Of a DNA stretch of 64,000 nucleotides, positions 57,101-64,000 are shown piece after piece. A program made the translations under genes and the position numbers. Every line of letters starts with the position of its first letter. Within the stretch, counting starts at the first letter, position 1. A model generated the notes under the pieces. That model was not told where the DNA came from and made no database searches. It saw nothing but the letters and a program-made list of their open reading frames with translations. Origin of the DNA: Euryodendron excelsum (Eukaryota > Streptophyta > Magnoliopsida > Ericales > Pentaphylacaceae); NCBI GenBank assembly GCA_033060915.1, contig CM065378.1, forward strand, positions 57,965,001-58,029,000. The letters are read 5' to 3'.

Positions 57101-57345
57101 TATCAACTTCATACCAGATGTATGAATGAAGGAGAGTCGCATACTGTATTCTTTTTTCTTCGCCGACAGTTTTTTTCCTATAGGGTTTTTCTTGGCCAGA
57201 TTTTAATGAGACAGTTTTAAAGCACCCACACTATTTTATAATGCACAGGAATGTTGTACTCTTTTTTCTTTGCTAAGTTTTTTTTTTCCATAAAGTTTTT
57301 CCTAGTAGGGTTTTAATGAGGCCTATCTTGTGTGGTGAGGGAGAG
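57100..57345 (+). other. 3' untranslated end of C1
   Basis: The phrase cagatgtatgaatgaaggag and repeated ttcttcgccgacag / gggtttttcttgg words match the 3' end of C2 (61310-61410, minus strand). The purine tract ggtgagggagag lies directly before the 3' LTR. A block of about 100 bp (gtactcttttttctt ... ttttaatgag) is present twice in tandem. Confidence 0.7.
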
Positions 57346-57772
57346 TGCTGTGAAATGATTGTGGATGACTCACAATGTCATGGATGATATTATTGATACC
57401 GCAGTTGTAGCCAAAATTTTCAATTTTTCCCAAACTTTCTCTTCAATATAAAGAGAGCTTAGAATAGAAGAGAAATACACAAGAAGCTAAGAGAAAGAAA
57501 GAAGAGGAGATAAAGAATATAGAAGAGACAAAAAAAGTAAAGGGTGTAGGTAAAATATTCAAATTCAAGTTGTATTTTATATTTTGTTCTATGATAGAAA
57601 TAAAGTCTTAGGTGATCAAAAAGATCTATCATTAATAGCTGTAGAATAACTATCTAACTATTATTTGACAGTTTCAGAAAAACTAATTTTATTATATACT
57701 GTGTTTGGTTATTTTGCTTACTTTATATTTCTTTAATTTTTGCTTTCTTTATATTCTTTTAATTTTATAACA
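57346..57772 (+). repeat. 3' LTR of C1
   Basis: 427 bp, tgctgtgaaatgattg to tataaca. Same order as the 5' LTR at 32472-32900, including ataaagagagctta and tctatcattaatag blocks with scattered differences. Confidence 0.85.
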
Positions 57773-57777
57773 ATACG

Positions 57778-58334
57778 TAAATATTTGTAACAATAGTCAT
57801 TGGCGGACCTAAATAGGGGGCGGTCGGGGTGCAGTCTCCTAAGTTTTTAAAAGGATTAATTATAACAATACTCTTTAAATTATGATTTAGTATTACTAAT
57901 CTCCTTTAGAAACAACATTGGCTCGATCTTTTGAATGTAATGAGTTTAAGCTTGAAGAATCTTTAAAATCCACATGTAAATTATAATTGCATGCTACTAC
58001 GAGGTTCTCGGTACTCATTCCACAGTGGCCTTAGGTCCTTAGCCATAGTCAAGCGACAAACCCTCTTAAACACGCAATCTTTAGATGTGTGATGATCTTG
58101 ATCTCCTCAAAACACAAAGTAAATTTAACACTAATTTGAAATTCCATATTTGACGTCAAAATTGAAACGCATCAGTAATTTTGTTTCAAAGAATGCGTGG
58201 TTGTACTATAAAAAGAGATCAAGTAATGCATTTAACAATTTAAAAAAGGATTCTCCTTCGAGTGTGATTCGTTCTAAACTGTTTTTTCAAGACCATACAC
58301 ACATAATTAATATGCTTAACAATCTTATCTTTTA

Positions 58335-58367
<33 letters not shown>

Positions 58368-60866
58368 TACAACATTAACATAGTGGATTAAATAGTTATA
58401 TAATCAATTGTCCTTGTAACATAGTATTTTAAAAGTATTAGAACATTTAGAGCACAACTTAGAAGAGAATCAAAATATAAAGACGAACACATCTTATATA
58501 TATATATATATATATAAAATATGATTGAAAAATTTATCTTGAAAATTTTAAGGTTTAAAAATTTGTATTTAGAAATTCGAACACTAAAAGTTCAAAAGTC
58601 AAAATAATTTATAGTTAATAACTAAGTATTTTTTTTTTATAGTTAACAACTAAAAGTTAACAACTAAGTATTTTTTTTTTCTTTATAACTTCCATAGTTA
58701 AAAATAATTTATAGTTTGACAAATGTTTTTCAAATGACCTGAGATGACAAAAAAATAAAACTTAAATAAATGAATTATTTATGGTATACCTGAATTAGAT
58801 AAAACTAATCTAAATGTGATCATATTTTAAGCCAAAACTTAGGTTATTTTTCTTGTTTATTTGTTGCATTTTGAAATTCTCATGCTATGGGTTCACTTTA
58901 GGTTATTTTCATTAGGAAATACACACAAAAATAATTGTTTGACTTTTTTTTTCAATGAATTAAAGTGGGCATTTTTAGCGTGGAGTATTTACAAGATATT
59001 CATGCATTAGTTTCCTTTAAAAAAAGTCTTGGAAGAAGTCGATATTCTCGAGTCTTATTACTTTGAGTTTTTTTTTTCCAAAATCAGAGTCTTTGCAAAA
59101 AATAATTCCCTATCCTTTTTTTTTTTGATCGCCTATCTAACAATCTTTTAAATTTAATTTTTATTATAACATTATTAGTGCCACATATGTTGTTTTAATG
59201 TAAAGCATATTGCCAATCGGAATTTATTAATATAATGAAACTAATAAATATAAATATATAAACAAATATTCGGTGATATCATGCATCCTCTTTTTATCAA
59301 ACACTTGCCAAACGAAAATTGTTTGGTTAGGAAGTCAGGAAGAAAAGGAATCAGAAGCAAACCCTCGATCCCTAATTGAGAAATTGGTGAAGAACTCATT
59401 CAATGCCATGAATGGTGATCTCGTATGACTGCCCCTTTGATTGGATGCAACACCAGCCTTTGGCTAAATCCATCACCAATGGTTGTAAAGCTTCATTGCA
59501 AGCCCTTCTTAAGCTGTGAATTTTTCTACTCAGTTATAATTCCAGTTGTCTTGTTTATTTTATCATTACTACGTATCAAATTGAATGACAAATATCACCT
59601 TGTTCCCAATTAAATTATTGAAAACTATCAACTATTGCTCTTAAATTATTAGAGCAATGACATAGTCATTTTCAGGAGCAGAGGCACGTGTGCAAGAGGA
59701 TACTTGAGTAGTTGAGTAATTGTTGGTACTTTGTTTATTCAAAATCTAACTATTGAAAACACCATTGATGAGATACTGTATGTAAGGGGTACAAGCAGAA
59801 AGTGTAGCAAAACATAGCAAAACGAAAACACTAGTTTTGACAGAAATACTATGGGGTTTTTGTGGTAATTATAACATTCATCGGCACGACTCATGATAGT
59901 AAACCAGTGGGAGAGAGAGGAATGTTCTTACCTTATCTTATTATTATCCTTTTAATTTTTAATTTTTTTGTAAATCAAAAAGTGCCAACATGTCGGTTTC
60001 TTTCCATCAAAACAACGTAGGTGGCACTAATAATGTTAGAATGAGAATTTTTTTTGAGAGAGTGTTAAAGTATTATTTGGACGAAGTGTTATTTTTGGGA
60101 AAAAAACTCCATTATGTTAAATGCTTTTCCTAAGGAAATAAAACTGTAATAACTCCACCACAGCAAGGGTTTTGTTACCAAGACCCAAATAATTAAAGAC
60201 AACTACTAATATGTGTCCTATTGCAAATGTTAGCAAGACATATAATTAATAAAAACAAAAAACATGTATTAGGAAGTTAGAAACTCTTAACTCTATTGCA
60301 ATTATGAAAAACCATTTGTCATCCTCATGTATGGTAAACTGGAAAGAAATCAAACTTTTCAAATGAACAAATTGTAATGGTATGAGACAAAGGGCCCGTT
60401 TGTTAATTTTTTTTTATGTTTTTTTATTTTACTTTTTTGTACTATAAGCAAAACATAAAAAAAAAATTTCAATTTTAAAAGCTAAGATTAACATAAAAGC
60501 AAAAAATAAAAAATTTGTCTTTTTCGCATGTATACCAAAAATCCAAACAAAAAAAGTTTAAAATAAATTCTACCAAACCAAATGAACCCAAAAAATTATA
60601 TTGTGACGTAACAAAATGAGGCCTTTTCGTTTAAAAACAAAACATCTATACAGATGAATTTTTTTAATTACAAAAATATCCTTTTGTATTTGATTGTAAG
60701 ACACGAAGAACGGAGAGTAGGTGGGTCATTCTGTGGTGGTGGGGCTGGAGGGGTACAAGAGGCATAGGGACAAGGGGTGGGCACCTGGAGAAATATTATT
60801 GGGTGAAAAAGATGATTATCCTTTTGCTATTCAAAAAATATTATTGTATTTGAAAAATGTTATGTG
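57778..60866. other. AT-rich spacer between two copia copies
   Basis: No gene seen. It contains AT microsatellites (58340-58368, 58495-58517), poly-T runs, and a phrase (ttggcggacctaaatagggg, 57799) of a type often seen at the edges of plant DNA elements. A possible small element lies at 60392-60590. Confidence 0.5.
60392..60590. mobile_element. Possible MITE (about 200 bp)
   Basis: Ends gggcccgtttgtt and aaccaaatgaaccca are roughly inverted (revcomp tgggttcatttggtt), with an AT-rich centre. This is the size and look of plant MITEs starting GGGCCCGTTTG. No target duplication recognised. Confidence 0.4.
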
Positions 60867-61246
60867 TGTTATAAACTAAATGAATTTGAAGCAAATAAAA
60901 TATTCAAACACAGTATATAATAAAACTAGTTCTTTTGAAACTGTTAAATAATACTTCAATAGTTTTAGAACTATGGGGATAGGTCTTCTTGATCATCCAA
61001 GCATGTATTACTTTCATAAGACAAAATATAAAGACAACAAAAATTTAAATAATTTACCTACACTCTTTACTTTTTTCTTTCTTATCTTTTTCTCTTCTTC
61101 TTTCTCTTCTTTTCTCTCTCTCTCTTCTCTCTCTTCTTTTTCTTTCTCTCTATGCAACTCCTTTTATAGACAAAGAGGTGGAGTTAGTAAGCACTGCTAC
61201 CAACTCCACTTTCGATCAGCCACACTTACCTAATACTTTCATAACA
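60867..61246 (-). repeat. 3' LTR of C2
   Basis: About 380 bp; on the minus strand it begins tgttatgaaagtattagg and ends gtttataaca. It contains a GA-rich stretch (61075-61150), as in C1, and a TATA-like ctataaaagg (near 61163-61172, minus strand). The element purine/3' end cctaagg..gaag precedes it. Confidence 0.75.
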
Positions 61247-62080
61247 CTTCTCCTTGGATGACTGTCACAAGAAATCTTATAAAATCATAGTGAAAAAAAA
61301 ATGGGTGCGCTAAAACAGCCTCGTTAAAACCTTGCCAAGAAAAATCCTTTGGAAAAAAATTTTTGGCGAAGGAAAAATAGTATAGTCTACAACTCCCCCT
61401 CATTCGTACATCTGGTATAAAGTTGAAGTTGAAGTTGATAGCTTCAATTGTAAAGATCTTGGAGACGACGCATGCCAATGTTGTGTACCAATTTCTCAAT
61501 GTTGCAGTTGGGAGTGCTTTAGTAAATAAGTTTACCAAGTTGTCATTTGAACGTATCTTTGATCGAGAATAGTTCGCAACTATCTTGAATAAGTTGGATC
61601 ATAGATTTTAACCAAATGCAATCTCGACTTGCTTCATAAATTGCAATGATCTCAAAATGATTTGAAGAAGTTGCAGTTAATGTCTGCTTCACCGATCTCT
61701 AAGATGTAACAATGTTACCATAAGTAAAAACATATTCAGTTTGAGATCGAGCTTTATGTGGTTTAAAAAGGTAGCCAATGTCTGCATAGCCAATTGCTTC
61801 AGGTTGTGGCTCTTTTGAATAGAGTAAACCCCTATCAGTTGTCTCTCGTAGCTAATGTAGAATATGCCTAATTCCTTTCCAATGTTGTTGAGTTGGTACA
61901 TAACTATATCTTGTCAATACGTTGATAGAGAATGTGATATCAAGTCTTGTACAATTTATAGGAGATATAAGAGCACCGATTGCACTAAGATATGGTACTT
62001 CAGGACCAAAAAATTTGTCACCATCTTCTTGAGAACGAAAATGAGCTATCTTGCTGTACATCAATTGATCAGACATCTAT
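61247..62080 (-). pseudogene. RT end and RNase H of C2
   Basis: On the minus strand: MYSKIAHFRSQEDGDKFFGP, VPYLSAIGALISPINCTRLD, then RYSYVPTQQHWKGIRHILH, then KELGIFYISYERQLIGVYS, QAIGYADIGYLF-like residues across a frameshift, and VNLFTKALPTATL near 61500-61538. The 3' untranslated end follows (ttcttggcaaggttttaacg on the minus strand). Confidence 0.78.
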
Positions 62081-63480
62081 TGGAGAATTTTATGGATGAG
62101 CTTGTTCAATATAACATTTTTCTGTATGTGTCAACTGATGAATAAAATTATTTTTGACAAATGTTTAATCTGCAAGACAAGACAGTAATTTATTCTCCCA
62201 AGGTATTTAAGTTCAAAGTTATTCTTCTCTTCCAAAGACCAATAATATTCAAAATTGCAATAATAAGAAAACCAAATTTCAAAAACAATGTATGGATAAT
62301 TGTACTATTCATATATCTTTCAATCGATATTTATTGGGATAATTGTACTATCTACGTCCAGATTGATATAACCCATATAAGAATTTTCATACATATATCA
62401 TTACGTAATCCACCATATGAATAGACTGTTATACAATCATTAGATGCATATCTAGTTCTTTTGAGACTGATAAACTAATTAATAATATGAATGTAATTGT
62501 ATCCTAAGAGGATAGAATTTCTCATTCTAGTCAATACCAAGTCTTTGCGAGAAACCTTTTGGTACGAGTCGTGCTTTGTATCGCACTATTCTATTTTCTT
62601 ATTGCGCAAATACTTATTTGTATCAAACCGGTTTTACATCTTCAGGTGGGTGGACTACTAGTCTGAATACTTTACAGCTTCTGGTATTTAGACTACAGGT
62701 CCGACATTTGCTGGTGTTTGGACTACAAGTCTGATATTTTCATCTTCTGGTGTTTGAACTACAAGTTCAAATACTTTACATTATGCTAATGAGTTTAATT
62801 CTAACTCAGTAATTTCTTTTCATTTTGATCGATCATATTATCGACATTTTGTCGACTATCTGTGGTTTAGTCTCTGCATTACATCTGGTAATTGCAAGAG
62901 TCACTTTAAATAGGAATATGTTGGCAACAACAATGTTATTTCTATTCCATCGTTCTCTTGTATTCTCATTATTATTCATTGAGAACTCATTATTTTCAGG
63001 TACCATTTCCTCTGTAAGAGATATATCTTCAGGAAATTTCTCTTTTAGAATTTTTTAACAGGAGTTTCTTAAAAAAGTTTAGATGATTGGGATTTCTCTT
63101 TTGGGGGTTCATTTTCATCTTCAGGAAATTGCTCTTCAGGAGTTCCTTCTTCAATAAGGTACTCATTTTGTTATGCTTTCCTATTTCTGAGAGTTTAATT
63201 TTTGCACTGACATTCCTCTCACGCTTTAAGCGCTTTAAAATTATATGATATTATATGAACATATGATTCTACACGGACATCAACATATTGTCCTACACGG
63301 ACATTAATATGTGCTATAGTATTAACAGCTGGTATCGATATGATTTGATTATCGTCTTTGTGTCGGTGAATGCTTCAGGCAATTGATTTGCAATCATATA
63401 TAAGTAAATAATTTCTTTGCGAACTTTAGATTCACATCGACTTGTTTGAGGTTCGAGGATCACGTTACGTCTTATCTCCT
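62080..63480 (-). pseudogene. RT start and linker of C2
   Basis: Minus-strand blocks: EEIRRNVILEPQTSRCESKV, ANQLPEAFTDTKTI, then ELELNSLA, a tandemly repeated short module (62640-62790) in place of the single family motif VFGPVVQTPENVKPVG, and NRIVRYKARLVPKGFSQRLG. Several frameshifts; the catalytic RT core is hard to follow between 62150 and 62500. Confidence 0.7.
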
Positions 63481-64000
63481 CCTAATGGTGTGAAAATTGA
63501 CGCAACATAAAGACTATCCGCAAAATATAAGAGTTAATAGTAAATAAATATGTAACCATTGTATATAAAGATATATTAATATCACAGAGTAAACAAATAA
63601 TGGTTTGGCAAAAAGAATATTCTGATTCTTTAGCGGATATCCATGAAAATTGTGAAGTATTGGATATATCATTGCTGATCCTAGATGACCAAGACAATCA
63701 TGCTAAAATATAAAATTCTTTTGAGATCAAATCACTTCTAGTGCATCACTTTAGATGCTGTCACTGCAAGTAATTCATAAATGTTTCTATTGTATTACTT
63801 CAGGTGATTTCACTGTATAAAAACTTCTGGTTTATTACTGTAGATGATCCCTAATATAATGTAACCCAGAAGAAAAGCAACAAGTTTCTCTATTATAGAA
63901 AAGTGTAAAGCAAGATATTTTTATTACTTTCATTATTGTATTCTTTTTCATCATACGCTCCTAGCATAATAGAAATAAAGTAAAAACATCTGTAAGAGTT
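63480..64000 (-). pseudogene. Integrase region of C2, internally deleted
   Basis: On the minus strand near 63640-63720 the frames give the HHCC start (HDCLGHLGS-like, then HGYPLKNQNILF). Within about 100 bp this passes to the region just before the linker (counterpart of atgaggcattttttctacc in C1, near 50651). The integrase core, about 1 kb in C1 after removal of T1, is therefore mostly missing. Confidence 0.6.

Larger units (their letters stand above)
32472..57772 (+). mobile_element. Ty1/copia retrotransposon C1, split by four insertions
   Basis: LTRs at 32472-32900 and 57346-57772 both start tgctgtgaaat and end ataaca. They share order throughout (gtagccaaaattt, ggagagaaa-type purine stretch, tttaattttataaca end). 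Flanks ataca (32467-32471) and atacg (57773-57777) are a 4-of-5 target duplication. Own sequence: 32472-33503, 43044-45153, 50098-51576, 54038-55348 and about 57100-57772. Insertions: G2 (33504-43038), T1 (45154-50092), solo LTR (51577-54032) and an unclassified segment (about 55349-57100). The order gag, protease, integrase, RT, RNase H is that of copia. All frames are broken. Confidence 0.88.
60867..64000 (-). mobile_element. Ty1/copia element C2, same family as C1, partial
   Basis: The 3' LTR is at 60867-61246. From there the minus strand carries RNase H (61500-61900), RT (61850-62780), the linker (62780-63480) and integrase/pre-integrase pieces (63480-64000); the 5' part lies beyond the window. 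Protein blocks match C1: VNLFTKALPTATL, VPYLSAIGALIS, LVVQTPEDEN, KARLVPKGFSQRLGID, ANQLPEAFTDTK, and a WHDCLGHLGS-like HHCC start. Many stops and frameshifts. Confidence 0.85.

Overview
The window is nuclear DNA of a flowering plant, probably a dicot or magnoliid; the species cannot be told from sequence alone. Reasons: GT-AG spliced genes whose products match known plant proteins, AT-rich spacers, and plant-type Ty1/copia and Ty3/gypsy LTR retrotransposons, an L1-type LINE, hAT-like and MITE-like DNA elements and a tRNA-derived SINE. Only three host genes are supported: a minus-strand tRNA-Ser(GCT) at 5220-5301; GCR1, a seven-transmembrane receptor-like protein of 321 aa in nine exons between 5579 and 28299 on the plus strand; and an intronless COPT5-type copper transporter at 30458-30919 on the minus strand. 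The rest is mobile-element sequence or unassigned spacer.

Layout. 1-5219: AT-rich spacer with a 2.7-kb solo LTR and a duplicated MITE-like segment that runs up to the tRNA. 5302-28299: GCR1. Its first intron is 18.4 kb and holds a LINE with an inverted 5' part (itself hit by two small hAT-like elements), a TIR-type DNA element split by a degenerate 9.9-kb Ty3/gypsy element of the Tat type, and a SINE. Exons 2-9 are compact at 24.2-28.3 kb and read without a break. 28300-32471: spacer and COPT5. 32472-57772: one old copia element, recognisable by matching LTRs and a near-perfect target duplication, that has taken four later insertions: a 9.5-kb antisense Tat gypsy element (carrying its own solo-LTR insertion), a gag-only copia-like element, a 2.5-kb solo LTR with a GC-rich minisatellite, and an unclassified 1.7-kb segment. 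57773-60866: AT-rich spacer. 60867-64000: the 3' part of a second copy of the same copia family, minus strand, running off the window.

The most interesting signal is shared by the two Tat-type gypsy elements. Besides gag-pol, each carries on the opposite strand a gene entering from the 3' LTR side, with a domain resembling the 'putative gypsy type transposon' family (Transposase_28), a coiled-coil/acidic C-terminal part, and two predicted short spliceosomal introns at matching places. Between the converging ends of pol and this antisense gene both elements have the same roughly 61-bp tandem repeat. Extra ORFs and 3' tandem repeats are known in Tat-lineage elements, so the general architecture is not new; the paired introns and the repeat placed between convergent genes are the parts worth checking.

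All retroelement reading frames seen here are broken by stops, frameshifts, deletions or insertions, so none looks autonomous. Boundaries stated with target-site duplications were read directly; domain limits inside degenerate elements are approximate.
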